64,000 nt of DNA from Prevotellaceae bacterium (GTDB lineage: Bacteria; Bacteroidota; Bacteroidia; Bacteroidales; Bacteroidaceae): NCBI GenBank assembly GCA_028726625.1, contig JAQYPT010000073.1, forward strand, positions 1 through 64,000, given 5' to 3'. The translations under genes and the position numbers were made by a program. Under the pieces are notes generated by a model. It saw only the letters and a list, made by a program, of their open reading frames with translations, had not been told where the DNA came from and searched no databases. Below, in pieces: positions 31,196-41,380 of this stretch; positions within the stretch are counted from its first letter, which is position 1, and every line of letters begins with the position of its first letter.

Positions 31196-31239
31196 AGATA
31201 AAAAGCGAAACCCCATTCGATAGGAGTGGGATTTCGCTT
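31196..31239 (-). terminator. Terminator of alaS
   Basis: AAGCGAAATCCCACTC pairs with GAATGGGGTTTCGCTT (one mismatch, one wobble, 5-nt loop). It is followed by TTTTTATC on the minus strand, about 100 nt past the alaS stop. Confidence 0.8.
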
Positions 31240-31342
31240 CAATGAAACATGCTTCCAGAGCGTTTGTTAACACACAAGGAAACATGTTTTTTATTGATAG
31301 TCATGCTTGTACGGTTGGCAGAGAGCCACCATTGACGAACAA

Positions 31343-33964
31343 TTACAATTTGGCCAACTCGATAACTTTATCGACTGCAGCCCTGATACCGTCCACATTC
31401 TTGCCGCCAGCCGATGCGAAATGCGGTTGTCCGCCACCGCCTCCCTGAATGAGTTTGGCTGCCTCACGAACCATTTGACCAGCGTTCAAACCATGATCTT
31501 TCACCATATCGTCACTTAACATGACACTCAGAAGTGGCTTCTGCTGTGCTGTAGAACCGATGACGCAAAGCAAATACGACGGTATGGCCTCACGAATCTT
31601 GAACACCAAGTCCTTGGCAGCGTTGCCATCGATAGGCAATACCGCCTTGATGACGGTAACGCCATTGACGGTCTCCGCACGTCTGATGAGTTCGTCTTTG
31701 GTTCTTTGCACCGCTTGTGCTTGGAACTGTTCTATCTCCTTGCGCATGGTGTCGTGTTCGTCCATGTACTTTTCGATGACTCCTTTCAAGTCCTTGGCAT
31801 TATTGAACAAGCTGCGGATGGCCTTCACCGTGTCTTCTATGGCATACATTGCTTCTTCGCACTTGCGACCAGTAATGGCTTCAAAACGACGAACACCAGC
31901 AGCTACCGAACTTTCGGATATGATTTTGAACAATCCGATACGTCCTGTACTCTTGGCATGAATACCTCCACAGAACTCACATGACGGTCCGAAGCGCACT
32001 ACCCGCACCTTGTCGCCATATTTTTCACCAAACAATGCAATGGCTCCCATTTCCTTCGCCTCTTCTATCGGCGTATCACGATGTTCGTCCAAGGGGATGT
32101 CTTGACGTATAAGGTCGTTCACTAACCGTTCTACCTGTCTGATTTCCTCGTCGGTCACCTTTTGGAAATGCGAGAAATCAAAGCGCAGCGTGTCGGGCGA
32201 CACATACGATCCCTTTTGCTCCACATGGTCGCCAAGCACCTGCTTGAGTGCATAATCCAGCAGGTGAGTGGCTGTATGGTTTGCCGCACAGGCGTCACGT
32301 TTGTCAGTATCCACGCAAGCCATGAAGTCAGCCTCAGGATGTTTTGGCAGTTGCTTGATGATGTGAATGCTTTGGTTGTTCTCGCGTTTGGTGTCTATCA
32401 CGTCCACTGTCTCGTGTTCGCTCACTAAGACACCTTGGTCACCTACCTGTCCTCCCATTTCTCCATAGAAGGGTGTGAAGTCCAAGATAACCTCGTAAAA
32501 ACTGTTTTTTTTCTGGGTTACCTTGCGATACTTCAAGATGTGGCATTCGTATTCGGTATAGTCGTAGCCCACAAACTGCTGTTCGCCTTGTCTTATTTCT
32601 ACCCAGTCGCTGTTTTCCACTTGTGCTGCATTGCGGGCACGGTCTTTCTGTTTCTGCATTTCTGCATGGAACTGTTGCTCGTCAACGCTGAATCCGTGCT
32701 CTCTGCATATCAGTTCTGTGAGGTCGAGTGGAAAGCCATAGGTATCAAAAAGACGGAAGGCTTGTTCGCCATCGATTTGCGTTTTGCCAGCTTTTTTCAG
32801 CTCGTCCATGGCGTTGTTTAACAGGTTGATACCCTTTTCGAGTGTCCGCAAGAACGAATCTTCTTCTTCTTTCATCACCTTGCCAATCAACTCACGTTGG
32901 GCAACGAGTTCAGGATATGCTCCTCCCATTTCGTCTACGAGTACTGGGAGCAACTTATATACAAAGGCTTCGCGCTGCCCCAAGAACGTGTAAGCATAGC
33001 GAACGGCACGTCGGAGGATGCGGCGAATGACGTAACCTGCCTTGGCATTGCTGGGCAACTGTCCGTCAGCGATGGAGAAGGCTACGGCTCTAAGGTGGTC
33101 AGCCACTACACGCATCGCCACATCTACATCTTCCTGCTCGCCATATTTCTTGCCCGACAGGCGTTCCATCTCATGGATGAATGGTTGAAAGATGTCGGTG
33201 TCGTAGTTGGAATTCTTTCCTTGCAGCATTCTGACCAATCGTTCAAATCCCATTCCTGTATCAATAACGTTCATGGAGAGTGGCTCCAAAGAACCATCGG
33301 CTTTGCGATTGAACTGCATGAATACGATGTTCCAAATCTCGATGACCTGTGGGTGATCTTTGTTCACCAACTCCCGACCGGGTAGTTGTGCTTTCTCTTC
33401 GTCCGAACGCGAGTCTACATGTATCTCCGAACAAGGACCGCAAGGTCCTGTATCACCCATTTCCCAAAAGTTGTCATGCTTGTTGCCATTGATGATATGG
33501 TCGGCTGGCAAGTGCTTGCGCCAATACTTCTCTGCCTCGCTGTCGTGTGGAATGTTTTCTTCGGGTGAGCCTTCAAACACCGTCACATACAAGTCTTTTG
33601 GATCCAAGTGCAGCACGTCCACCAAATATTCCCACGCATAGTCAATGGCTCCTTCCTTAAAGTAGTCGCCAAAGCTCCAGTTGCCGAGCATCTCGAACAT
33701 CGTGTGGTGGTAAGTGTCTCGTCCCACTTCCTCAAGGTCGTTGTGCTTTCCGCTCACGCGGAGGCATTTCTGCGAGTCGGCTCTGCGGCGTGGCTCTGGT
33801 TGTTTGTTGCCAAGGATGATATCCTTCCATTGGTTCATGCCTGCATTGGTAAACATCAGTGTGGGGTCGTCTTTGATAACCATGGGTGCCGAAGCCACGA
33901 TGGTGTGTCCTTTCGACTCAAAGAATTTCTTGAACGATTCACGTATCTCGTTTGCTGTCATCAT
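31343..33964 (-). CDS. alaS: Alanine-tRNA ligase
   Basis: Charges tRNA-Ala. The N-terminal class II catalytic core starts [18 protein letters not shown] and includes [11 protein letters not shown] and [18 protein letters not shown]. The editing domain has [18 protein letters not shown] with the zinc ligands and [13 protein letters not shown]. The C-Ala domain ends with [14 protein letters not shown]. At 873 residues it is full length. Two adjacent ATGs (33964, 33961) are possible starts. It is monocistronic, with its own promoter and terminator. Confidence 0.97.
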   Translation of the reverse strand: MMTANEIRESFKKFFESKGHTIVASAPMVIKDDPTLMFTNAGMNQWKDIILGNKQPEPRRRADSQKCLRVSGKHNDLEEVGRDTYHHTMFEMLGNWSFGDYFKEGAIDYAWEYLVDVLHLDPKDLYVTVFEGSPEENIPHDSEAEKYWRKHLPADHIINGNKHDNFWEMGDTGPCGPCSEIHVDSRSDEEKAQLPGRELVNKDHPQVIEIWNIVFMQFNRKADGSLEPLSMNVIDTGMGFERLVRMLQGKNSNYDTDIFQPFIHEMERLSGKKYGEQEDVDVAMRVVADHLRAVAFSIADGQLPSNAKAGYVIRRILRRAVRYAYTFLGQREAFVYKLLPVLVDEMGGAYPELVAQRELIGKVMKEEEDSFLRTLEKGINLLNNAMDELKKAGKTQIDGEQAFRLFDTYGFPLDLTELICREHGFSVDEQQFHAEMQKQKDRARNAAQVENSDWVEIRQGEQQFVGYDYTEYECHILKYRKVTQKKNSFYEVILDFTPFYGEMGGQVGDQGVLVSEHETVDVIDTKRENNQSIHIIKQLPKHPEADFMACVDTDKRDACAANHTATHLLDYALKQVLGDHVEQKGSYVSPDTLRFDFSHFQKVTDEEIRQVERLVNDLIRQDIPLDEHRDTPIEEAKEMGAIALFGEKYGDKVRVVRFGPSCEFCGGIHAKSTGRIGLFKIISESSVAAGVRRFEAITGRKCEEAMYAIEDTVKAIRSLFNNAKDLKGVIEKYMDEHDTMRKEIEQFQAQAVQRTKDELIRRAETVNGVTVIKAVLPIDGNAAKDLVFKIREAIPSYLLCVIGSTAQQKPLLSVMLSDDMVKDHGLNAGQMVREAAKLIQGGGGGQPHFASAGGKNVDGIRAAVDKVIELAKL

Positions 33965-34036
33965 CTGTTTTTATCTTGTTTATGGTTGTTTTTATTCTTC
34001 GTAAAGTGCTTGTGTAGCACCTGAAGTAATTAGCGG

Positions 34037-34044
34037 CAAAATTA
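34037..34044 (-). promoter_or_regulatory. Promoter -7 box for alaS
   Basis: TAATTTTG on the minus strand. The roughly 67-nt leader contains a GTGCT/AGCAC mini-hairpin. The stretch 34045-34296 up to the MerR promoter shows nothing else that I recognise. Confidence 0.5.
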
Positions 34045-34296
34045 TAAAAAAAAGGATAAAGCGCCAAAGATATCGCTTAAATTCAGTCGGTTAGGGAAGT
34101 TTGAGAACTTCGTATAGGCAGGCATTTCCTCTTCATTGTAACCCTGTGCCGTGAGCAGCCTTTACCCTCCAATCATTGGAAAGTATTTCTTGTTGATTTG
34201 AAAGACGTGGTTGAATACATGGCATGGCGAGGTGTTCTATGAAAACTTGTTTTGAAAGAATGGCTTAGAGAAATGCGTCTTTTCAAAAAAAATAAG

Positions 34297-34304
34297 TATA
34301 TTTG
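34297..34304 (+). promoter_or_regulatory. Promoter -7 box for MerR regulator
   Basis: TATATTTG, 38 nt upstream of the ATG. Confidence 0.5.
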
Positions 34305-34342
34305 CAATAGAAATCCAGCTTTTGACTTAAAAATTAACGACA

Positions 34343-34693
34343 ATGGCACTGAATCCCAATAAGAATGTGAAGCTTTACTACTCCATTAAGGAGGTGGCCA
34401 AGCAGTTTGGTATCAATGAAAGTACATTGAGATACTGGGAAACCGAGTTCCCCCAGTTGAAGCCAAAGACTGTGAGCTCGACCAAGGTTCGGCAGTATAC
34501 AGATGCCGACATCGAGGAGATTCGCGTGATTTATAACTTGGTTAGGGTGCGCGGTTTTAAGCTATCGGCGGCCAGAAAGATGCTGGGCGCCAATAGAAAA
34601 GGTGCTGAAAAGAGTTCGGAAGTGCTGGAAACGTTGCTGTCTGTGCGCGAACAGTTGCAAGAATTGCGCAAACAACTGGATATGATTGTGTGA
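34343..34693 (+). CDS. MerR-family transcriptional regulator
   Basis: A 116-residue DNA-binding protein. The winged helix-turn-helix reads YYSIKEVAKQFGINESTLRYWETEF and RQYTDADIEEIRVIYNLV, followed by a short coiled coil (EVLETLLSVREQLQELRKQ) for dimerisation. No effector-binding domain follows, so it is a minimal member whose signal cannot be predicted. It stands alone between alaS and the 8-nt repeat arrays. Confidence 0.9.
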   Translation: MALNPNKNVKLYYSIKEVAKQFGINESTLRYWETEFPQLKPKTVSSTKVRQYTDADIEEIRVIYNLVRVRGFKLSAARKMLGANRKGAEKSSEVLETLLSVREQLQELRKQLDMIV

Positions 34694-34698
34694 GGGTT

Positions 34699-34895
34699 GA
34701 GTTTATAAGTTTTTGAGTTGATGAGTCTTTAAGTTGGTAAGTTTTCGAGTTTTTAAGTTGACAAAGGAAACCGTATGGTTTGGTTTCTCGCTCGTTAACG
34801 CCTCACCCCAAAACCCAGAATAGCTTATCAACCCGCAAATCCAAAACTTAATAATCATTACACTTATAAACTCGTAAACTCGTGAACTTGTAAAC
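34699..34895. repeat. Octamer tandem arrays in inverted orientation
   Basis: From 34699 to 34762 eight consecutive octamers follow RAGTTnnn (GAGTTTAT, AAGTTTTT, GAGTTGAT and so on). From 34864 to 34895 four octamers on the opposite strand read GTTTACAA, GTTCACGA, GTTTACGA and GTTTATAA. The two arrays face each other around about 100 nt and could pair imperfectly. They lie between the MerR gene and the convergent rel gene. Confidence 0.75.
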
Positions 34896-34905
34896 TAAAA
34901 TAAAT

Positions 34906-37182
34906 TTACATAATTTGTTGAATTTCTTGCAAGCCTTTTACCTTTTTCAAGCTGTTGATGATGTTCTTTACTTCTTGTCGATTATGAACGAGAACCTCGA
35001 TTTTACCCATAAAAATATCTTCCTTGCTGGTTAGCGAAAGATTGTGCATGTTGACGTTCATCTCATCAGAAATGACATCCACGACATCGTGCAACATGCC
35101 TTGACGGTCGATGCCTCTGATCTCGATGGTGGCGTTGAAAAGACGGATGTTGCGCATATCCCACTTAGCATCTAGCAGCCGATTGCCGTAACTAGACTTC
35201 AGTTTGCTGGCCACAGGGCAGTTGCGCTTGTGTATTTCTACATGATTCTGGTTGTCAATGTAGCCCAGGATGTCGTCGCCGGGGATGGGATGGCAGCAGG
35301 AGGGGAAGAGGTAGGTGTCGATGTTGCCGTCGTTGATGACGATAGCCTTCTTCCGGTTGAGTGTATTATCGACGGTGAAAGGCTCGGCTTTCTTATCCTG
35401 TTCGTCTTTCTTGTCATGTCCGATGAAGGGTACATACTTGAGCCAATTGCTGGGTGAAGAGCTTTTCTTTTTCTTGTTCAGCTCGTCCAAGTCTTTTTCT
35501 GTCAAGATAACCGACTTATTACCGATACACAAGAACAGGCTCTCGTGTTTCTTTAAGTTATGAAATTCGCATAACTTGTCGAGTACAGATGTGGTCATTT
35601 CCATGTCATTGCGCTCCAACCAGGCGTTGAGAAAGGCTTCACCTTGCTTTTGTATCTCTCTGTTGTTGCGCCTAAGGATGGCCTGTATCTTTGCTTTAGC
35701 TTTGGCTGTGGTGGCAAAGTTGAGCCACGAGGGTTGCACATGTTGCGACTTGCTGGTTAATATCTCTACCTGATCACCGCTTTGTAGCTTATGACTCAGC
35801 GGAACCAACTTATGGTTGACCTTGGCTCCGATACAATGACTGCCCAGTAGGGTGTGTATCTGGAAAGCAAAGTCGAGCGCAGTGCAGCCAGCAGGCATGG
35901 TCTTGATCTCGCCTTTCGGGGTGAACACGAATATCTCGGAAGCGAAGAGATTCAGCTTGATGGCATCGAGAAAGTCCATAGCATCGGGCTGTGGGTCGTC
36001 CAAAATCTCTTTGATGGTGCGCAACCATTCATTCAATTCATTTTCATCCTCGGTGTATTCATCTTTGTCTTTGTATTTCCAGTGAGCTGCGAAGCCTTGT
36101 TCGGCCACCTCGTTCATGCGGTCACTGCGTATCTGAACTTCAATCCAACGGCCTTGTTTGCTCATCAAGGTGACGTGGAGAGCTTGGTATCCGTTGGCCT
36201 TTGGGTGGCTCAACCAGTCGCGAAGTCGGTCGGGATGCGACTTGTAGATGCGGCTGATGGCCACGTATATTTTGAAACATTCGTTGATTTCGTCGGCCCT
36301 TACCTTCGGTGTGAAGATGATTCGTACGGCCAAGATGTCGTAAATTTCGTCGAAGGTGACATGCTTCGTCTGCATCTTGTTCCATATAGAGTATGGACTT
36401 TTGACCCTTGCTTTCAGCTCATAGTCAATGCCCATGGCATCAAGGGTCTCCTTGATGGGCGCCGTGAACAGCTCGAAGAGGCGGTCACGTTGCTCCTTTG
36501 TGAAGGAAAGCTTGTTGGTAATGTTGGCGTATTCTTCGGGATGCTCGAACCGGAAGCTGAGGTTTTCCAGTTCGGTCTTAATCTTATTCAGGCCCAATCG
36601 GTTCGCCAATGGCGCATATATATATAAGGTTTCGCCGGCTATCTTGTACTGTTTATTGGCTGGTTGCGACTGTAGCGTGCGCATGTTGTGTAGGCGGTCG
36701 CATATTTTAATAAGGATGACGCGGATGTCATCGCTCATGGTGAGCAGCAACTTCTTGAAGTTTTCCGCCTGAGCCGACGCCCTGTCGCCGAAGATACCTC
36801 CGCTAATTTTAGTGAGTCCATCGACGATTTGTGCAATCTTGGGCCCGAAGATGTTCTCGATGTCCTCAACGGTATAGTCGGTATCTTCCACCACATCGTG
36901 TAGAAGTGCCGAGCAGATGCTGGTTGAGCCCAGTCCCATCTCCTCACAAGCAATCTGCGCTACGGCGATGGGGTGCATGATGTACGGCTCGCCCGAGAGA
37001 CGTCTTACGCCTTTGTGTGCTTGACGTGCGAAGTTGAAGGCCTTGGTGATGATGTCTACCTTCTTTCTGTGACGGGAAGCCAGGTAGGTGTCCAGCAGAT
37101 GTTGGAACGCATCTTGGATTGTGTTGTCTTCCAGTTCGTCTTTACTTTCTTTATCTTGAATCTCTTGATTGTCCATACTCAA
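34906..37182 (-). CDS. rel: RelA/SpoT-family bifunctional (p)ppGpp synthetase/hydrolase
   Basis: Controls the stringent-response alarmone. Domains in order: HD hydrolase (about 60-200, with SALLHDVVEDTDYTVEDI keeping the HD pair), synthetase (about 255-370, RVKSPYSIWNKMQ, NGYQALHVTLM, EVQIRSDRMNEVAEQGFAAHWKY), TGS (about 410-470, IFVFTPKGEIKTMPAGCTALDFAF) and C-terminal ACT. Both catalytic halves look intact, so it is probably a dual-function Rel. It is the last gene of the parA-parB-DUF5683-mltD-rel run, 22 nt after mltD. Confidence 0.94.
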   Translation of the reverse strand: MSMDNQEIQDKESKDELEDNTIQDAFQHLLDTYLASRHRKKVDIITKAFNFARQAHKGVRRLSGEPYIMHPIAVAQIACEEMGLGSTSICSALLHDVVEDTDYTVEDIENIFGPKIAQIVDGLTKISGGIFGDRASAQAENFKKLLLTMSDDIRVILIKICDRLHNMRTLQSQPANKQYKIAGETLYIYAPLANRLGLNKIKTELENLSFRFEHPEEYANITNKLSFTKEQRDRLFELFTAPIKETLDAMGIDYELKARVKSPYSIWNKMQTKHVTFDEIYDILAVRIIFTPKVRADEINECFKIYVAISRIYKSHPDRLRDWLSHPKANGYQALHVTLMSKQGRWIEVQIRSDRMNEVAEQGFAAHWKYKDKDEYTEDENELNEWLRTIKEILDDPQPDAMDFLDAIKLNLFASEIFVFTPKGEIKTMPAGCTALDFAFQIHTLLGSHCIGAKVNHKLVPLSHKLQSGDQVEILTSKSQHVQPSWLNFATTAKAKAKIQAILRRNNREIQKQGEAFLNAWLERNDMEMTTSVLDKLCEFHNLKKHESLFLCIGNKSVILTEKDLDELNKKKKSSSPSNWLKYVPFIGHDKKDEQDKKAEPFTVDNTLNRKKAIVINDGNIDTYLFPSCCHPIPGDDILGYIDNQNHVEIHKRNCPVASKLKSSYGNRLLDAKWDMRNIRLFNATIEIRGIDRQGMLHDVVDVISDEMNVNMHNLSLTSKEDIFMGKIEVLVHNRQEVKNIINSLKKVKGLQEIQQIM

Positions 37183-37204
37183 TTCTCCCCATGATGGTTG
37201 AGCG

Positions 37205-38572
37205 TTACCTCACCCTTATTTTCTTTCCTTTCCTGATGTTGTTGCCTTTTAGGCCATTGAGCCTCTTGAGCTTCTTAACGGTCGTATGGTTGCGAGCAGC
37301 GATTTCGGATAATGTATCTCCTCCTCTGACGGTAACTGACTTGCTTGACGAGCGTCTTCTTCGGCTACTGCGTGACGATTTGCGCCTGCTGCGTTTGCTT
37401 TTGCTCCTGCTGTAGCTCTTGCGTGAGCTCGATGCCGATGTTCTGCCACTCGAATAGCTGGGTATCTCTTGCGCTACTTCCACCTCTGATCGCTTGGTCA
37501 GCAGCACGTCGGCGTTGTAAGCATATACCGAATCCTCCTGATCGATGAACGAATTAATCTTATCCACGGGCAGACGAAGGGTGGATGGCTTGGTGTATCC
37601 GATGACGATGTCCTTGCGATATTGTGGGTTGAGCGACCGAACAAGCTCCTCATCCACGTTCAACACTTGTGCGATTTGTTTGAAATGAACGTCGCGGCTG
37701 ACGAGGATGGTATCTGTCTTGGCTGGCAAGTCAGTTGTCATTGGGCAGATGTTGTGCTCGCAGTAGTAGTTCATGATGTAGTTGGCTGCGATGAATGCCG
37801 GTACATAGCCTCGTGTTTCGCGTGGCAAGTAAGGGTATATTTTCCAGTAGTCCTTGCTACCACCAGCACGGTGGATGGCCTGTGTGAGCTTGTCCGGACC
37901 ACAGTTATAGGCTGCGATAACCAGGTTCCAGTCGCCAAAGATGCGGTAAAGGTCACTCAGGTAGTTGGCTGCGGCGTACGAAGACTTGATGGGATCGCAT
38001 CGCTCGTCAAGCAAAGAGTTGATTTCCAGACCGTAATTCTTGGCGGTAGCCAACATGAATTGCCACAGTCCCGTGGCACCTACACGCGACACGGCCTTGG
38101 GATTGAGTCCCGATTCAATCACTGGAAGGTATTTCAGCTCGAGTGGCAGGCTGTACGTTTCCAAGGCCTGTTCGAAGATGGGCATGTAAAAATTGGAGGC
38201 ACCGAGCATGATACCTACAGCGTTGCGCAGCTCGTTGCTGTATCGATCGATGAACTTTTGCACCACGTTATTGTATGGCATCTCCATAATTGTGGGCAAA
38301 CGGCGCAGACGATCCTTGTAAACATCGGGCTCGTAAGTCTTGTTTACATTTGGTAAGTTGCAATCAGCATCGCGTTTCAGGTATGTCTTGGTGTTGTAAA
38401 GGTGAAGCAGACTGTCAATCTCAGACGTCATAGCTTCGGGTAAGTCAAATGTTTCGTTTTCACCTTTTTCATTCGTCACGGTGATTTCTGTATCGTCATC
38501 AACGACCTGCGCTTGCAGTGATGATGAGAATACAACAAGCAGGGTGACTATGGATAAATAAATTTTCTTCAT
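37205..38572 (-). CDS. mltD: MltD-like lytic murein transglycosylase with LysM
   Basis: Cleaves peptidoglycan glycan strands in the periplasm. After the signal peptide (IYLSIVTLLVVFSSSLQAQ) an SLT catalytic domain (about 135-260) shows KYLPVIESGLNPKAVSRVG with the catalytic Glu, GATGLWQFM and IAAYNCGP. A Ser/Arg-rich linker (SRSKSKRSRRKSSRSSRRRR) precedes one C-terminal LysM (VRGGDTLSEIAARNHTTVKKL) for peptidoglycan binding. Position between DUF5683 and rel is the usual Bacteroidales arrangement. Confidence 0.92.
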   Translation of the reverse strand: MKKIYLSIVTLLVVFSSSLQAQVVDDDTEITVTNEKGENETFDLPEAMTSEIDSLLHLYNTKTYLKRDADCNLPNVNKTYEPDVYKDRLRRLPTIMEMPYNNVVQKFIDRYSNELRNAVGIMLGASNFYMPIFEQALETYSLPLELKYLPVIESGLNPKAVSRVGATGLWQFMLATAKNYGLEINSLLDERCDPIKSSYAAANYLSDLYRIFGDWNLVIAAYNCGPDKLTQAIHRAGGSKDYWKIYPYLPRETRGYVPAFIAANYIMNYYCEHNICPMTTDLPAKTDTILVSRDVHFKQIAQVLNVDEELVRSLNPQYRKDIVIGYTKPSTLRLPVDKINSFIDQEDSVYAYNADVLLTKRSEVEVAQEIPSYSSGRTSASSSRKSYSRSKSKRSRRKSSRSSRRRRSSSKSVTVRGGDTLSEIAARNHTTVKKLKRLNGLKGNNIRKGKKIRVR

Positions 38573-38614
38573 GATTGGTTTCTTGTCTGTTTATTTGATT
38601 GGCTATCTTTTGTT

Positions 38615-39370
38615 TCAGAAGCTGAGGCTACAATGAATGCCCAGACCGCCTGATTTCAAGGGATTCCTGTTCATATTGGTGTTGACAACCGTGGGTTCAA
38701 TGCGCAAACTCAAGTCGTCAGAGATGTCAAACTCTGACAAAGAGGCGTCAACGTAGGCATCGATCACCGACAAAGCGTAGACTCCGATGAGCGTGAAGAA
38801 GCTCAAGTCGCGCCAACGACGGTAGCGATCCTTGCGCTTTCTGAACAGTTCTTTATATCTATCGATGTTCGAAGCGTCGATTTGGTTGCCTAAATGCAGA
38901 AACTGTTTGTAACTCTGCGATTGCGGATCGTTGTCCATCAGGTCGATGTAAGCTTGCGAATAGTCGTGATACATCTGATTATTCCAGCGCATGGCATAGT
39001 AGCAGCCCACAAAACCACCATAGACAATGGGCAGCTTCCAGTATTTCCGGTTGTAGATTTGACCAGCTCCTGGCAGAACAACAGCCAGCCACATGGCTCG
39101 TTTGGCATCGGGTCGCCAGGTATTCCAGTCGCGTTTGATTTTCTTCGCAGCCTTTTCTGTTTCTGCAAAGACAAGGGTGTCTGATGGGTTAATAGCCTTT
39201 TCTGCGGGGATGGCCTTGGCGTTGTCTTCTCCGATGATGACGCGTGGGTCGGTGTCCTTGATGCTGTCGCCCACTTGAATCTGGGCCTGACACCATGCTG
39301 CACACAGCAGAATGGCGCACGTCAGGCTGATACGAAGGGACGATGATAGGTTGTCACGCATGGTTTTCAC
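38615..39370 (-). CDS. DUF5683 domain membrane protein
   Basis: A 251-residue protein with an N-terminal signal peptide (LTCAILLCAAWCQAQ) and the DUF5683 core: RDWNTWRPDAKRAMWLAVVLPGAGQIYNRKYW, then a hydrophobic IVYGGFVGCYYAMRW. The ALPGAGQxYN block is conserved in Bacteroidetes; the function is unknown. It begins 9 nt after parB and is probably translated together with it. The neighbourhood suggests a cell-envelope or division role, but this is inference. Confidence 0.85.
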   Translation of the reverse strand: MKTMRDNLSSSLRISLTCAILLCAAWCQAQIQVGDSIKDTDPRVIIGEDNAKAIPAEKAINPSDTLVFAETEKAAKKIKRDWNTWRPDAKRAMWLAVVLPGAGQIYNRKYWKLPIVYGGFVGCYYAMRWNNQMYHDYSQAYIDLMDNDPQSQSYKQFLHLGNQIDASNIDRYKELFRKRKDRYRRWRDLSFFTLIGVYALSVIDAYVDASLSEFDISDDLSLRIEPTVVNTNMNRNPLKSGGLGIHCSLSF

Positions 39371-39379
39371 GAAAGTAAC

Positions 39380-40288
39380 TTAGTCTTTCAGTTTGTCAAA
39401 GATGTTCATCAGTCGTTCCAATTCCTGTTCATTGGCGAAAGGAATGCTGATTTTGCCTTTTCCCTTGGCACTACATGTCATTTGAACTTTTGTCTTCAGA
39501 AATGTAGATAAGCGCAGTCTCAGCACGTCAAACTCCTCTGGCAAGCCGCCCTTGGCCGAGCTATGTTTCTCTGATTTCCGCAGCTCCCCGCCGTTCTTGA
39601 GCTGTTGAGCCAGTTCTTCCACCTTTCTAACCGGGTAGCCATTCTTCTGCACTTCCTTGAACAGCTTGATTTGCATCGATGGGCTTTCTACGGCAAGTAA
39701 AGCCCGAGCGTGTCCCATGTCAATCTCTTTCTTCTGCAAAGCCATTTGTACTTGAGCCGGCAGCTTCAGCAAGCGCAGGTAATTGGTGATGGCCGTGCGG
39801 CTCTTTCCCACGTGCTTAGACACTTTCTCTTGCGTCATGCCGCTCTTTTCCATGAGCTTTTCGTAAGCCAGAGCGATTTCTATGGCATTGAGGTCTTCGC
39901 GCTGAATGTTCTCAACCAATGCCATCTCCATGACCGTTTCGTCATCAATAGTCCGAATATATGCGGGTATAGCCTCTAAACCAACGATTTGTGAGGCGCG
40001 CCAACGACGCTCACCAGCTACAATTTGATATTTGTCGGCAGCTACTTGGCGGAGGGTGATGGGTTGAATGATGCCAATTTCTCGAATGCTTGATGCTAGT
40101 TCTTCCAACGCCTCTTGGTCAAATTCGCGGCGAGGCTGGTTGGGATTGGCTTCAATTTGTTCGATGGGCACCTCGTTGATGGTCGAACTGCCTTGCGTTT
40201 GTATATTATCTGTCGAAATGAGAGCGTCGAGGCCGCGCCCTAATGCCGGAGCTTTTGTGGAATGACTATATTTTTTTCGTACTGCCAT
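39380..40288 (-). CDS. parB: Chromosome-partitioning protein ParB
   Basis: A CTP-dependent DNA clamp that loads at parS and works with ParA in chromosome segregation. The N-terminal ALGRGLDALIS is the ParA-interacting tip. The ParB/Srx CTPase region has EIGIIQPITLR and VAGERRWRASQIVGL. A helix-turn-helix (MTQEKVSKHVGKSRTAITNYLRLL) follows, then the C-terminal dimerisation part. Length 302 is normal. No complete parS (GTTTCACGTGAAAC-like) is seen in the window. Confidence 0.95.
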   Translation of the reverse strand: MAVRKKYSHSTKAPALGRGLDALISTDNIQTQGSSTINEVPIEQIEANPNQPRREFDQEALEELASSIREIGIIQPITLRQVAADKYQIVAGERRWRASQIVGLEAIPAYIRTIDDETVMEMALVENIQREDLNAIEIALAYEKLMEKSGMTQEKVSKHVGKSRTAITNYLRLLKLPAQVQMALQKKEIDMGHARALLAVESPSMQIKLFKEVQKNGYPVRKVEELAQQLKNGGELRKSEKHSSAKGGLPEEFDVLRLRLSTFLKTKVQMTCSAKGKGKISIPFANEQELERLMNIFDKLKD

Positions 40289-40420
40289 GAGTCTGTTTTA
40301 CTTATAGGGAAGATGGAAAATGGTGGTTTTGGTTATGAATGGAACAACAGAGAATGTGTGTTAACACCGGATGAAGAGAGCTGTAGAGTCCTGATATTCC
40401 GCTGTCTTAGTGTCTACTAC

Positions 40421-41185
40421 TCAAGCGTTCTTGCTGATGATTTCCCTAGCCAAGTTCAGGTGATTCTTGGCCCCCGACGAGTCGGCATCGTACAGGATGA
40501 CCGGCAATCCGTGGCTCGGACTTTCGCTGAGCTTCACGTTTCGCTGAATCACCGTCTTGAAGACCAACTCCTGGAAGTGCCGCTTCACCTCGTCGTAAAT
40601 CTGATTAGCCAGACGCAAACGACTGTCGTACATCGTCAAGAGAAAACCTTCGATTTCCAATTTCGGGTTCAGTTTGCTCTTGATAATCTTGATGGTGTTG
40701 AGCAGTTTGCTGATACCTTCCAGGGCGAAATATTCACATTGCACGGGAATGATGACCGAGTCGGATGCCGTGAGCGCGTTCACCGTAATCAAACCCAGTG
40801 ACGGACTGCAGTCAATGAGTATGTAATCGTAGTCATCGCGGATGGGATCCAAGATGTTCTTGATTACTTTTTCTCGGTTGTCCAGGTTTAACATCTCTAT
40901 CTCTGCGCCCACCAGGTCGATGTGGCTCGGTATGATGTCCAGCCCGGTAATGTCTGTGGTGTAGATGGCATCACGCACGTCAGCCTTATTGATGATGCAT
41001 TCGTATAGCGAACAGTCCACCTCCTTGATGTCTACGCCCAAACCACTGGAGGCGTTGGCCTGTGGATCGGCATCGACGATGAGTACCGATTTCTCGAGCG
41101 TAGCCAATGATGCGCCCAGATTGATGGTGGTGGTGGTCTTGCCTACACCACCTTTTTGATTCGCTAAAGCTATGATTTTTCCCAT
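40421..41185 (-). CDS. parA: Chromosome-partitioning ATPase ParA
   Basis: A Walker-type ATPase that moves ParB-bound origins. The deviant Walker A loop is ANQKGGVGKTTTTINLG; IVDADPQANASSGLG and LIDCSPSLGLITVNAL follow. The track ORF starts at 41311, but those 42 extra residues precede the -7 box. ATG 41185 (MGKIIALANQKGG) gives the normal length of 254. It is the first gene of the run to rel; a 132-nt gap without a recognisable promoter separates it from parB. Confidence 0.95.
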   Translation of the reverse strand: MGKIIALANQKGGVGKTTTTINLGASLATLEKSVLIVDADPQANASSGLGVDIKEVDCSLYECIINKADVRDAIYTTDITGLDIIPSHIDLVGAEIEMLNLDNREKVIKNILDPIRDDYDYILIDCSPSLGLITVNALTASDSVIIPVQCEYFALEGISKLLNTIKIIKSKLNPKLEIEGFLLTMYDSRLRLANQIYDEVKRHFQELVFKTVIQRNVKLSESPSHGLPVILYDADSSGAKNHLNLAREIISKNA

Positions 41186-41218
41186 TTTCAGTATCCTTCT
41201 AAAGACATTAAATTGTTG

Positions 41219-41226
41219 CAAAGTTA
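41219..41226 (-). promoter_or_regulatory. Promoter -7 box for parA operon
   Basis: TAACTTTG on the minus strand, giving a leader of about 28 nt to ATG 41185. It supports the shorter ParA start. Confidence 0.55.
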
Positions 41227-41267
41227 CATATTTTGTATGACAAAGTACCCATTTAAACTTTTTTTCG

Positions 41268-41275
41268 TACTTTTG
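41268..41275 (+). promoter_or_regulatory. Promoter -7 box for surE-lpxB
   Basis: TACTTTTG, only 41 nt from the divergent parA box. Transcription would start near 41282, leaving a leader of about 100 nt before surE. Confidence 0.5.
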
Positions 41276-41380
41276 CATGAGAATTAATAGGAATATCACC
41301 TGCCGAATCAAGCAAATTTACTTTCTCACTTCAGAAAGTTTTCCTTGAGCTTTTCGGCTTGATTAAAAGCGTTAAAAGAC

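Noticed and set aside
41186-41311. 42-residue N-terminal extension of ParA
   Set aside because: It precedes the predicted transcription start, and ParA normally begins just before the Walker loop.
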